The notes beneath the pieces are model-generated. The model was not told the origin of the DNA. It saw only the letters and a program-made list of their open reading frames with translations, and ran no database searches. The translations under genes and the position numbers were made by a program. DNA of 37,416 nucleotides from Bradyrhizobium guangdongense (lineage in GTDB: Bacteria; Pseudomonadota; Alphaproteobacteria; Rhizobiales; Xanthobacteraceae). The DNA is taken from NCBI RefSeq assembly GCF_006483445.1, contig NZ_PPPT01000169.1, positions 1 to 37,416 on the forward strand, in the 5' to 3' direction. This document shows positions 1-7,009 of the stretch, one piece after another; the first letter of the stretch is position 1; each line of letters begins with the position of its first letter.

Positions 1-1173
1 GTCGAGCGAGGCGATCGAGCTCGTGGCGCAATCGACCGGCTTCCGCGATCCGGAGCGGATGCGCCGCGCCTTCATCCGCGCCTGGCTCAAGACGGTGCCG
101 TCGATCGCGGTGAGCAGAACGGTTTCGGCTGGAGGATTCTCGGAATCCATAACACCCTTCATGCCGGCCCGCTTGCGCTGCTCGGCAAGGCGATAGGCCG
201 CTTCAGCTTCGTTGAACTGACCGCGCGCCTCGAAGATCATGGCGCGGGTGCCTTCGAGCTCCGATTCCCAGTTCTGTCCTAACTTGGCGTATGAAGCACG
301 CCAGTTCGGGTGGCCGCTGGTGCGGGCCTCCTGGATCGCAGTCTGGGTCTTGCGCAAATAGGCTTCGGCCTGCGTCACGTCGCCCATCATGATGAGGATG
401 GAGGCTACCGCACGGTTTGCGCTGAACTGGAATCCCTTGGCGCCCGGCGTGTTGGCCGTCTCCCGCAACTGCCTGAGGATGACCTCCAGCGCCCGCTTGG
501 GGTCACCGGCTGCGGCATATTGCAGGGACAGCAATTGCAACAGCCGTCCCATCATATTGGCGCTGATGGCACCACGACCGACTTCGACGGCCTTGTTGGC
601 ATCGGCGATGGATTCGGCGAGCCGGCCGAGCTGGGCCCGCGCGTTGGCGCGATCGAAATAGAACTGCGCCAGATCCTCGCGCGATTCCTTTCCCGTGGGC
701 GTCGAGTCAGCATCCGACTTGAGCTCCGCGATGAGCTTGACGTCGGGCTTCTCGCTGTCGAGGATCGCCGTGATGTCGGCGATGGTCCGTGGGGGCGCGA
801 TAAAGCCCTTTGGCAGCGCCGTGCCTGGGTCGAGCTTGGGCGCGGCCTCCTTCGGGAGCTCGACGGCGACGTTGGCCCTTCCGTTCGCGGCATTGAGCGC
901 AGCCATCATGCAGGCTTTGACCTGCGGCGAGGCCTTGGCGCGGCAGGCCTCGATGTCGGCACCGCCCTTGCGACCACCAGCCGCTTGCATGCAGGCCTGC
1001 ACGATGGGTTTGCCGACCGTCATCCGGCAATTCTCGAGCGCCGCTTCCTTGGTGAGCGGGGCCGCCGAAGCAGCCGACCCCAGGAACAGACCGACCACAA
1101 TCAGGCTGCGGGCGCCCCGCTGACGCAGGTGATTCCAACGACCATCGAATGTGTCGGCGGTGCCTGTTCGCAT
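1..1173 (-). CDS. TPR-type exported protein, N-terminal part (runs off window edge)
   Basis: The minus strand is open from an ATG at 1173 to the first base of the window, giving at least 390 residues with no stop. Residues 20-40 form a hydrophobic stretch ending in Ala residues (SAASAAP), so a signal peptide is likely. A Cys-containing segment follows (ENCRM, QACMQAA, EACRAKA, KACMMAA). From about residue 160 on, helical Ala/Leu-rich units look like tetratricopeptide repeats (FYFDRANARAQLGRLAESIA; AEAYLRKTQTAIQEA; FNEAEAAYRLAEQRKRAG). Rhizobial proteins with this architecture often continue into a CHAT domain, but that part is not here, so this is only a suggestion. The last 25 or so residues before the edge no longer look like the TPR pattern, while the opposite strand reads like an AraC regulator, so the last 60-80 bases may not belong to this gene. 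Function unknown. Confidence 0.72.
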   Translation of the reverse strand, partial: MRTGTADTFDGRWNHLRQRGARSLIVVGLFLGSAASAAPLTKEAALENCRMTVGKPIVQACMQAAGGRKGGADIEACRAKASPQVKACMMAALNAANGRANVAVELPKEAAPKLDPGTALPKGFIAPPRTIADITAILDSEKPDVKLIAELKSDADSTPTGKESREDLAQFYFDRANARAQLGRLAESIADANKAVEVGRGAISANMMGRLLQLLSLQYAAAGDPKRALEVILRQLRETANTPGAKGFQFSANRAVASILIMMGDVTQAEAYLRKTQTAIQEARTSGHPNWRASYAKLGQNWESELEGTRAMIFEARGQFNEAEAAYRLAEQRKRAGMKGVMDSENPPAETVLLTAIDGTVLSQARMKARRIRSGSRKPVDCATSSIASLD

Positions 1174-1759
1174 GGCGAAAGACCTTGATATGAAAATGAA
1201 ACTTCGCGAAACACCACGATACTAGCGACAGCCCTATTTGGACGACAAGCACAATCGACGGTCCGGCCGCTGTCGAAACACAGGTTCTATCAGCTTCCGG
1301 TCATTGCGGTTAATCGCCCCGGCGCAGCATCGGCAAAAAGGGCTGAAAACAACCCCATGCACAGTAGCCGAGGCCAGGGGCGAACGGATGCGGATTTTAC
1401 GAAATTGTCCTTGACCCGTCGGGCAAATCAGGTGTATGTTGCTATTATCGCAAGGTGTGGGACGAGCCGTTGCATCAGGCGTTGCACGCCCTCCAAGTCA
1501 TTATGGCGTTTGGTTGAATCGCCTGCGAGCTCCGTTGACCTCTCCCGGAGGAGAGGTGAGGTAGCCGATGCCGCGCCAACTCATCCTGATCTCATCGCGC
1601 TCCAGCTTGATGACAAACGCCGGTGTCGGATGAGGTCGCGCATGTTTGTGCAAAATCCTGCTGCTGCTTGCACAAACTGAGGCCTAAATGGTCGCGAGCG
1701 ACAGTTTTGCTGCGTTTCCGTGCTCGCGGCGGGCAAGCGCCGAAGCGTGCGTAACGCGA
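1174..1759. other. Gene-poor intergenic stretch
   Basis: I see no convincing gene here. The open frame at 1357-1680 on the plus strand gives a low-complexity, Arg/Ser-rich peptide without family features or a ribosome binding site. A short imperfect palindrome around 1540-1560 (cctctcccggaggagagg) resembles the edge of the repeats found elsewhere in the window. The stretch probably holds the promoter of the minus-strand TPR gene near 1180-1300. Confidence 0.4.
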
Positions 1760-2587
1760 TCAGTGTGCGCCGCAGCGACAGTTCTCGTAATCGACGGGAT
1801 CGTGGCTGTTGAAGATGGTCACACGCGCGCCATGGCCGAGCTTGAGCGCACGCAGCCGCTCCTGGTTGGCGATGCGCGCCTTGCGATCCATATCCGCCTT
1901 GCGCTGGAAGTAGCCGAGCACGAGCGGCATCCGCACCTTGGCCTCCAACTGGCCGTGGAAGAAATAGCTGTCGCCGGCGTGCAGCAGCCATGTGCCGGCT
2001 GAGCGGACCGCGATGCCGCAATGGCCGGGCGTATGGCCGGCGAGCGGGATCATCAGGATGTCCGGCTCGCGGTCGCCCAATGCGCGCACGCCCCGAAAGC
2101 CGAACCAGTCCTCTCCGCCCTCGCCGTAGAACTGCCAGCTCGGTCCGTGCTGCCATTGCTGCGTGATGTAGCGGCCTTCCGGGGCCGCAGGCTTGCCCAG
2201 CACGGCCATGTCGTATTCAGCGCGATGGACGTGCACCTTGGCGTGCGGGAAATCCGGCACGCCGCCGGCATGGTCGCGGTCGAGATGGGTCAGGAGGACG
2301 TGGCGAACGTCATTGGGCGAATAGCCGAGCGCCTTCACCTGCTCCAGCGCCGTCTCGGCGGGGTCGAGCCTCGGCGCCGTCTGACGCAGCCATCGCCGCC
2401 CGAGCCGCGCAGGTGTCGCGATATCGCCGAGCCCGATGCCGGTGTCGACCAGCGCAAGACCGTCATTGGTTTCGACCAGCAGGCAATGACAGACCATGCG
2501 CGCTCGCTGGAACAGGCTGCCGGTCCCGTTCACCAGGCGACGCCCGACCGGACACATCGTGCCAGTGTTGAGATGATGAACCTTCAT
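1760..2587 (-). CDS. Metallo-beta-lactamase-fold hydrolase, AHL-lactonase-like
   Basis: Start chosen at the ATG at 2587 because GGAGG lies five bases upstream; an upstream in-frame start would add 16 unconvincing residues. The 275-residue protein has the metallo-beta-lactamase layout: VDTG at 48-51, the metal motif THLDRDHAGG at 100-109, GHTPGHC further on, HAGDSYF, and a late NSHDP. This order fits the N-acyl homoserine lactonase/glyoxalase II branch; the substrate cannot be read from sequence. The usual HxHxDH is HLDRDH here, so the second His is an Asp. No signal peptide, so cytoplasmic. It is divergent from a LysR regulator with a 98-bp shared control region, which suggests that regulator controls it. 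Confidence 0.85.
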   Translation of the reverse strand: MKVHHLNTGTMCPVGRRLVNGTGSLFQRARMVCHCLLVETNDGLALVDTGIGLGDIATPARLGRRWLRQTAPRLDPAETALEQVKALGYSPNDVRHVLLTHLDRDHAGGVPDFPHAKVHVHRAEYDMAVLGKPAAPEGRYITQQWQHGPSWQFYGEGGEDWFGFRGVRALGDREPDILMIPLAGHTPGHCGIAVRSAGTWLLHAGDSYFFHGQLEAKVRMPLVLGYFQRKADMDRKARIANQERLRALKLGHGARVTIFNSHDPVDYENCRCGAH

Positions 2588-2624
2588 GGAGCCTCCGCCT
2601 TTGCCGGTTGCGATCTGGCTCTTC

Positions 2625-2652
2625 TTGCCATCGGCCAATCCATAGGTAAAAT
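2625..2652 (+). promoter_or_regulatory. Putative sigma-70 promoter of the LysR gene
   Basis: TTGCCA at 2625-2630 and TAAAAT at 2647-2652 are 16 bases apart, 34 bases upstream of the LysR start. Assigned by eye; the only good -35/-10 pair in the divergent region. Confidence 0.4.
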
Positions 2653-2689
2653 ATGGAATAATGATACGTTCTCTAGGATTAGCCTATGG
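2640..2689. promoter_or_regulatory. Inverted repeat in the MBL/LysR divergent region
   Basis: CCATAGG at 2640-2646 and its exact complement CCTATGG at 2683-2689 face each other across 36 bases. One arm lies between the predicted -35 and -10 and the other covers the LysR start codon (2686). A place for LysR autorepression and control of the divergent hydrolase is plausible, but a chance 7-base match is possible. Confidence 0.35.
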
Positions 2690-3534
2690 ATATCCGCGAG
2701 CTCCGTTACTTCACCGCCGTCTACCGCGCGCGCAATCTCACGGCGGCGGCGCGCCAGTGTTTCGTGTCACAGCCGTCGATCTCGACGGCGATCACCAATC
2801 TCGAAGCCGAGCTCGGCACCACGCTGTTCATCCGCCACAAGAAGGGCGTTGCGCCGACCGCCTCGGCCGAGCAATTCCATGCGCTTGCCCGCCGCATCAT
2901 CGACGAGGCCGACGCAGCCCGCAGCCTGTTCAGGAAGCCGAGCACGAAGGCGACGCTGACGCTGGGGTTGATGCGCACGCTGGACGTGCCGCGCACCATT
3001 GCCCTGCTCAAGCCGCTGACCGCCAACCCGCAAATTGCGCTTCGCCTCGTCGGCAGCGACGAGCGCGCCGACGCACGGATCATCGCAAAAACCATGCAGC
3101 GCTCCGACGAGCACTTCGTTCCGCTCTGGAGCGAACGCTACGTCGCAGCCCTGCCGCCGTCGCATCCGCTCACGCTGAAGCATCGCCTGCGCACCGCCGA
3201 TCTTGCCGAGGCCGCGCTGATCGACCGCTGCCATTGTGAGCAGAGCGCGTTCTTCGGCCGCTCGGCGCCGCGGCGGCAGCCGGCGGCGATCGCGCAATCC
3301 GAGGACTGGGCCATGGCGCTGGTCGCGGCCGGCGTCGGGGTCGCCATCGTTCCGGAAGGCGTGGCGCGCAACAATCCTGATGTCGCCGTGCGCGAGATCG
3401 AGGTAAAGGTCAAACGCGAGGTCGGGCTCGCCTATCGCACATCGAGCCCGCCGTCGGATGCGCTGAAGGATTTCATCGCCAAGCTGCAGAAGGGCCGCAG
3501 GCCCGCGCGCGCAGAACGTGCGCGGAAGAGCTGA
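2686..3534 (+). CDS. LysR-family transcriptional regulator
   Basis: A 282-residue DNA-binding regulator. Residues 1-60 are the LysR winged helix-turn-helix: MDIRELRYFTAVYRARNLT followed by AAARQCFVSQPSIS and the recognition-helix tail LEAELGTTLFIR. Residues 85-270 form the effector-binding domain. It is transcribed away from the metallo-beta-lactamase gene, the classical arrangement in which a LysR protein controls its divergent neighbour and itself; that role is inferred from position. A Lys/Arg-rich tail (KGRRPARAERARKS) ends the protein. No terminator is obvious before the toxin promoter at 3597. Confidence 0.92.
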   Translation: MDIRELRYFTAVYRARNLTAAARQCFVSQPSISTAITNLEAELGTTLFIRHKKGVAPTASAEQFHALARRIIDEADAARSLFRKPSTKATLTLGLMRTLDVPRTIALLKPLTANPQIALRLVGSDERADARIIAKTMQRSDEHFVPLWSERYVAALPPSHPLTLKHRLRTADLAEAALIDRCHCEQSAFFGRSAPRRQPAAIAQSEDWAMALVAAGVGVAIVPEGVARNNPDVAVREIEVKVKREVGLAYRTSSPPSDALKDFIAKLQKGRRPARAERARKS

Positions 3535-3596
3535 CGGCCTACGCCGGCCGCGCCTGAAGGCGAGATAAGGGTAGCGGATAGCAGCAGCGCTCGACT

Positions 3597-3633
3597 TTGA
3601 CGAATCTATAAATCTGGCTATAATCTGGCCAGA
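3597..3633 (+). promoter_or_regulatory. Promoter and operator repeats of the toxin-antitoxin operon
   Basis: TTGACG (3597-3602) and a perfect TATAAT (3619-3624) are separated by 16 bases. The expected transcription start, about 3631, lies only a few bases before the toxin ATG at 3634, and no ribosome binding site fits, so the transcript may be leaderless. Two near-identical direct copies, TATAAATCTGGC (3607-3618) and TATAATCTGGCC (3619-3630), cover the -10 and the start, as expected for an autoregulatory Phd operator. Confidence 0.65.
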
Positions 3634-3927
3634 ATGGCGTTCGACATTATTCTCGCACCGGAAGCGGTCGAAGACTTCAAGGGCTTGAAAACGCATGTCC
3701 GAACCGCCGTGCGGGATGCGCTCGAAACGCATCTCAGGCACGAGCCCGCGAAGACGAGCCGTAGCCGGATCAAGAGATTACGGGGACTGCGGCGGCCGCA
3801 GTACAGGCTACGGGTCGGCGATATCAGAATATTCTACGATATTTCCGGCGCGGCCGTGGAGATTCTGGCAATCATAACCAAATCGGAGACCGAGTCATGG
3901 CTCGCACAGTTCGGAAATCCGGAGTGA
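3634..3927 (+). CDS. RelE/ParE-superfamily toxin
   Basis: A 97-residue basic protein of typical RelE length. N-terminal MAFDIILAPEAVEDFKGL gives the first strand and helix. RSRIKRLRGLRRPQYRLRVG followed by DIRIFYDISG and VEILAIITK give the beta-sheet core carrying the basic residues. RelE toxins cleave mRNA in the ribosome, whereas ParE proteins poison gyrase; the sequence does not settle which, though the RLRVGDIRIFYD run is common in RelE-type proteins. It overlaps the antitoxin gene by 31 bases, so the two are translationally coupled. Toxin-first order is less common than antitoxin-first but well known for RelE/Phd pairs. Confidence 0.87.
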   Translation: MAFDIILAPEAVEDFKGLKTHVRTAVRDALETHLRHEPAKTSRSRIKRLRGLRRPQYRLRVGDIRIFYDISGAAVEILAIITKSETESWLAQFGNPE

Positions 3928-4172
3928 AGGAAGTGCCTCTCTCCGAAATCAAGGATGATCTGTCCCGCTATCTTCGCGAGGCGGAGACGCATGAGATCGT
4001 CATCACGCGCCACGGCAAACCGGCCGGCGTCCTGATCGGATTCGAATCGGAAGAGGACTGGTTCGATTATCGCCTCGAGCATGACCCGCGTTTCCTGCAG
4101 CGCGTCGAGCGGGCGCGGAGCAGCCTTCGGGCTGGACGCGGGGTCAAGCTGGAAGACGTTGAAACGGAGTAA
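3897..4172 (+). CDS. Phd/YefM-family antitoxin
   Basis: A 91-residue protein beginning inside the toxin gene. The N-terminal half matches the Phd/YefM fold: VPLSEIKDDLSRYLREAE, then EIVITRHGKPAGVLIGFES, the usual strand-turn-strand ending in the DNA-binding dimer core. The C-terminal half (RVERARSSLRAGRGVKLEDVETE) would wrap the toxin. It should neutralise the RelE-like toxin and repress the operon through the repeats at 3607-3630. The stop codon is followed after three bases by a strong palindrome that probably ends transcription. Confidence 0.87.
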   Translation: MARTVRKSGVKEVPLSEIKDDLSRYLREAETHEIVITRHGKPAGVLIGFESEEDWFDYRLEHDPRFLQRVERARSSLRAGRGVKLEDVETE

Positions 4173-4282
4173 CGGCTAGAGCTTTTTCCGTTCCGAAGGA
4201 ATCGGAACGGAAGCTCTAGATTCTTATTTTGACGCGTTTTCTTGACGCGAACCGGTGTCCACTTCGCTGGAAAACGCTCTAG
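4173..4282. repeat. Dispersed palindromic repeat between two convergent genes
   Basis: 4176-4219 is a nearly perfect hairpin starting CTAGAGCTTTTTCCGTTCC and ending GGAACGGAAGCTCTAG. A second part reaches 4282 and ends AAAACGCTCTAG. The type (GCTCTAG ends, GACGCGTTTTC core) recurs in Bradyrhizobium genomes, from memory. It begins three bases after the antitoxin stop, and on the other side the TAG stop of the lipoprotein gene (4279-4281) is part of the repeat. It probably serves as a bidirectional terminator. Confidence 0.75.
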
Positions 4283-5046
4283 CCGCGCACGGCCACGGGC
4301 CGCTGGTAGGGCGAGGCGACCGGCGGATTTGCGGTCTGGGCGGCGAGCTCGCCGATCAAGCGGTCGGCATCGGCGGCCATGCCGTCGGGCGCCTGGATCA
4401 CCAGGCGCTCGAGCGCCCAGCGGTAGGACGAGACGCGCCGTTCCAGGCATTGCTGCACCCACTGCACGATCAGCGAGTTCTCCTGCATACGCGCGACCGC
4501 GTCCGCCTTCTCGCGCGGCGACAATTCCGAGACCATCTTCATGCTGGCCTCGCGCTTGCGGTCGAGCTCGATGACGCGGATGGCGCTCGAAAAGAACGGC
4601 TCGAAGCGGGTGATGTCGTTGCGCACGTCCTCGATGAGCTGCGCATAGCGCGAGGAGAACGAGCGATGCGGCTCGTCGATCAGCGTGCGGCCATAGGTGG
4701 TGCGGTCGAACACGACGTTCTGCCGCCATGGCGACGGCATCGCCTTGTAGTCGCCGAACACGCTTCGCCAGGCCGGCCGCGACCGCGGCGGCTCGACCAG
4801 GGGATAGGCGAGATCGCGAAGCAGGCGCTCTTCGTCGGTGAGCTGGAATTGCGAGGCCTTGACGCCGACGCTTCCGGTCACCTCGGAGCCGAGCCAGCGG
4901 TGCATGTCGTCACTGCGCATGTCGGCGCGGGTGCGGCCGAAATCGCCGCCACTGCACGCGCCAAGAACCACACTAAGTGACGCGCCGATCAGCGCGAGCA
5001 GCAGGGCCGATGAGCAACACCGGATCCGGCGGGATGTGTCCGGCAT
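4279..5046 (-). CDS. Predicted lipoprotein of unknown function
   Basis: A 255-residue protein. A basic start (MPDTSRRIR), a hydrophobic run and the lipobox VLGAC (Cys about residue 31) mark it as a lipoprotein. No Asp follows the Cys (CSGG), so outer-membrane sorting is likely if E. coli rules apply. The mature part is charged and helical (RDLAYPLVEPPRSRPAWRSV; ISRFEPFF-like helix; RKREASMKMVSELSPREKAD), with no catalytic motif I recognise. A single gene facing the TA operon; its TAG stop codon is contributed by the flanking repeat. Confidence 0.82.
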   Translation of the reverse strand: MPDTSRRIRCCSSALLLALIGASLSVVLGACSGGDFGRTRADMRSDDMHRWLGSEVTGSVGVKASQFQLTDEERLLRDLAYPLVEPPRSRPAWRSVFGDYKAMPSPWRQNVVFDRTTYGRTLIDEPHRSFSSRYAQLIEDVRNDITRFEPFFSSAIRVIELDRKREASMKMVSELSPREKADAVARMQENSLIVQWVQQCLERRVSSYRWALERLVIQAPDGMAADADRLIGELAAQTANPPVASPYQRPVAVRG

Positions 5047-5061
5047 TTCAAATGCGCGTTT

Positions 5062-5162
5062 CTAAAGCGCGATGGCTTTGGGTTGAATCGTCATCGCGCT
5101 TTAGCTCCTTGTTTGAGCATGATCTTATCGGAAAACCGCTGCGCACTTTTCCGGATCATGCT
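5062..5162. repeat. Dispersed palindromic repeat, copy A
   Basis: Two hairpins: 5062-5104 (CTAAAGCGCGATG paired with CATCGCGCTTTAG) and 5116-5162 (AGCATGATC, GGAAAA, then TTTTCC and GATCATGCT). A close copy lies at 24330-24409. The last base touches the TAA stop of the minus-strand gene at 5162. Confidence 0.8.
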
Positions 5163-5350
5163 TATCGACGCCGACGACGGCGTCCTGGCGCTGTGCCCTG
5201 TTCCGGGCCGCGCCCGCCATTGGTCTCGTCGGATTCGCGCTCGATCCGGATCACGGGAAGGATCAGCACTGTTCCCATGTCCGCTGAAGGAGCGACATCC
5301 CCCGACGCGCCCGACCGGCGACCGGCCGGAAATTCAATGATGGTCCCCAT
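5162..5350 (-). CDS. Small protein with poly-arginine tail, unknown function
   Basis: A 62-residue frame starting MGTIIEFPAGRRSG, with a second hydrophobic strand GTVLILPVIRIERESD and ending in a run of Arg (GRRRRRR). The repeated pattern of a short Ile/Val-rich strand after MGT (residues 1-7 and 25-35) and the basic tail look like a real small protein rather than chance, and similar short Arg-tailed proteins occur in Bradyrhizobium, from memory. The tail suggests nucleic-acid or membrane-surface binding, which is inference. The ribosome binding site is weak. Confidence 0.5.
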   Translation of the reverse strand: MGTIIEFPAGRRSGASGDVAPSADMGTVLILPVIRIERESDETNGGRGPEQGTAPGRRRRRR

Positions 5351-5423
5351 GTCAGCTCTCTATTCAGTGCCGCGCGACCGGTGCCGGCCCTCACAACATG
5401 GGCTCATTAAGATCAGTTCATGG

Positions 5424-5438
5424 TTAACGGGGTGTAAA
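5424..5438. promoter_or_regulatory. Near-consensus CtrA box
   Basis: TTAA at 5424-5427, seven bases, then TAAA at 5435-5438: one mismatch from TTAA-N7-TTAA. Lies between the small protein and the DUF2336 gene. Confidence 0.3.
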
Positions 5439-5560
5439 CGCCCGGTGCGGGCCGTAGCTGCACGGGCCGGGATACGGCCAGGATACCGCTAAGGCCCGTG
5501 CGTGCCGTTGCGACACGACAACACTGCAATTCGAGCCGTTTGCTTCACGTCTCGTTTTCC

Positions 5561-5575
5561 TTAACGAGCCTTTAA
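5561..5575 (+). promoter_or_regulatory. Perfect CtrA-type box upstream of DUF2336
   Basis: TTAA (5561-5564), seven bases, TTAA (5572-5575) is the full consensus of the alphaproteobacterial cell-cycle regulator CtrA. It sits 52 bases upstream of the DUF2336 start. In 37 kb at this GC content an exact match is expected far less than once. Confidence 0.5.
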
Positions 5576-5627
5576 ACCAGCCCGCGTAGTGTGGCGGAGA
5601 CGATCCTTCTCGAGTTGCGTACGCCTC

Positions 5628-6605
5628 ATGACCTCCAAGCCGCTGTTTCCTGGATTCGACGGGTTGATGACCCTCTCCCGTCGCGAAGGCGTCGATATCC
5701 GCCCGACCTTGCTGCGCGTGCTGACGGACCTCTACGTCCAGGCCAAGAGCCATAGCGGCGACGAGGAGCGGCAATTCGTCGAGCTCGCCTCGCGCCTGAT
5801 CGACCAGGTCGACGACGCCACCCGCGCCGCGGTCAAGGCGCGGCTGGCGGTCTATCCCGGAACTCCCGCGCCGATCATGCAGAAGCTCGGGCTCCTGCCC
5901 GCACAGGAAGGACGGCGCATTCCGCTGGCCCGCGAGATCCCCGCTCCTGCGCCTGAAGCAGCGCCGGCGCGCTCGCCGACCGAGGCCGAACTGCGGATGG
6001 CGTCGAACATGTCGATGCAGCCGAAGGACGCCGCCGAAATCCACGACATGTTCTTCCGCGCCACCGCCTCCGAGCGCGCGCTGATCCTGCATAATCTTGC
6101 GCAGACGCCGCTGAAGGCCGCGCCGCGCATCCCGACGGCGCGCGCCAAGCGCGCGATCCAGATCCTGGAGATGGCGGCCTTTGCGCAAGACGCCGAGAGT
6201 TTTGCGCTGGAGCTCGATGAAAGCCTGATCCTGCCCGCGCGCGTCGCCTCGCAGATCGTCGACGATGCCGGCGGCGAGGCGCTTGCGGTCGCCGCCCGTG
6301 CGCTCGACATGCCGAGTGCCGCCTTCCAGCGCATTTTGCTGTTCTTCAAGCCGGAGATCGGCAGCTCCGTGAACACGGTCTACCGGCTGTCGCGGCTCTA
6401 CGATCGCCTGAGCGAGCGGTCGGCGCTGGTGATGCTCGCCGCCTGGCGCGGCTCGACGCTCGCCGTCACGCGCGCGAAGTACCAGTCCTCGCTCTATGAC
6501 GGCGAACGGCAGCGCGCCCGCGCGACCTCCGGCACGTCGCGGCCGGCGGTGCAGCCCGGCGCGAGCCCGGCCATCCGCACCGGCACCGGCGGCTCGGACC
6601 GCTGA
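5628..6605 (+). CDS. DUF2336 domain-containing protein
   Basis: A 325-residue soluble helical protein. Start taken at ATG 5628 (MTSKPLFPGFDGLMTLSRRE); a GTG 13 codons upstream would add an Arg-rich segment that looks non-coding. Helical segments such as LTDLYVQAKSHSGDEERQFV and SRLIDQVDDATRAAVKARLA fit the DUF2336 family, which resembles a HEAT-like helical scaffold and has no known biochemical role. The C-terminal 30 residues are Ala/Gly/Ser-rich and probably disordered. It is convergent with the DUF1491 gene, with six bases between the stops. The CtrA box upstream suggests cell-cycle timing. Confidence 0.82.
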   Translation: MTSKPLFPGFDGLMTLSRREGVDIRPTLLRVLTDLYVQAKSHSGDEERQFVELASRLIDQVDDATRAAVKARLAVYPGTPAPIMQKLGLLPAQEGRRIPLAREIPAPAPEAAPARSPTEAELRMASNMSMQPKDAAEIHDMFFRATASERALILHNLAQTPLKAAPRIPTARAKRAIQILEMAAFAQDAESFALELDESLILPARVASQIVDDAGGEALAVAARALDMPSAAFQRILLFFKPEIGSSVNTVYRLSRLYDRLSERSALVMLAAWRGSTLAVTRAKYQSSLYDGERQRARATSGTSRPAVQPGASPAIRTGTGGSDR

Positions 6606-6611
6606 GCTAAA

Positions 6612-6956
6612 TCAAGTCCGGGCCAATTCCAGGAAGTGGCGGCCGGCGCGATCCTCGGTCTCGACGATCCACGCGTCGGGATCGAAGCGGATTTCCTTGG
6701 TGAGGCGCTCTTCCACCATGGGCTCCGGCTGCGGTTGCGGCGCTGCCGGCACGAAGAAGCGATCGACGGGCCGGCCATCCTCATAGACGGTCTGCGGCGC
6801 CGGCACGTAAAGCATCGCGTTGCCGTCGAGCAACGACACCTTGACGAACACGGCGCCGGCTTCCTCGGCGCCGCGCCGGCGCACCGCGCCGAACACGCCT
6901 TCGGTCTGGCAGCGGCGCAGATAGGCCGCCACCCAGATACTGGATTTCAATCGCAT
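6612..6956 (-). CDS. DUF1491 family protein
   Basis: A 114-residue protein recognised by MRLKSSIWVAAYLRRCQTEG, VFVKVSLLDGNAMLYVPAPQ and the C-terminal DPDAWIVETEDRAGRHFLEL. These are the conserved blocks of DUF1491, a small cytoplasmic alphaproteobacterial family of unknown function. Length is normal for the family. A Pro/Gln-rich linker (PAAPQPQPEP) separates the two halves. Start ATG at 6956; the next minus-strand gene upstream ends at 7222, so a shared transcript is possible. Confidence 0.85.
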   Translation of the reverse strand: MRLKSSIWVAAYLRRCQTEGVFGAVRRRGAEEAGAVFVKVSLLDGNAMLYVPAPQTVYEDGRPVDRFFVPAAPQPQPEPMVEERLTKEIRFDPDAWIVETEDRAGRHFLELART

Positions 6957-7009
6957 GGGGTGGACGATAGGCCAGCGCTGAGCGTCGCGCCAGTCTCAGG
7001 TTCCGCGCC

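Noticed and set aside
1357..1680. Plus-strand frame of 107 residues
   Set aside because: Low-complexity Arg/Ser-rich peptide, no ribosome binding site, no family features, and part overlaps a repeat-like palindrome.
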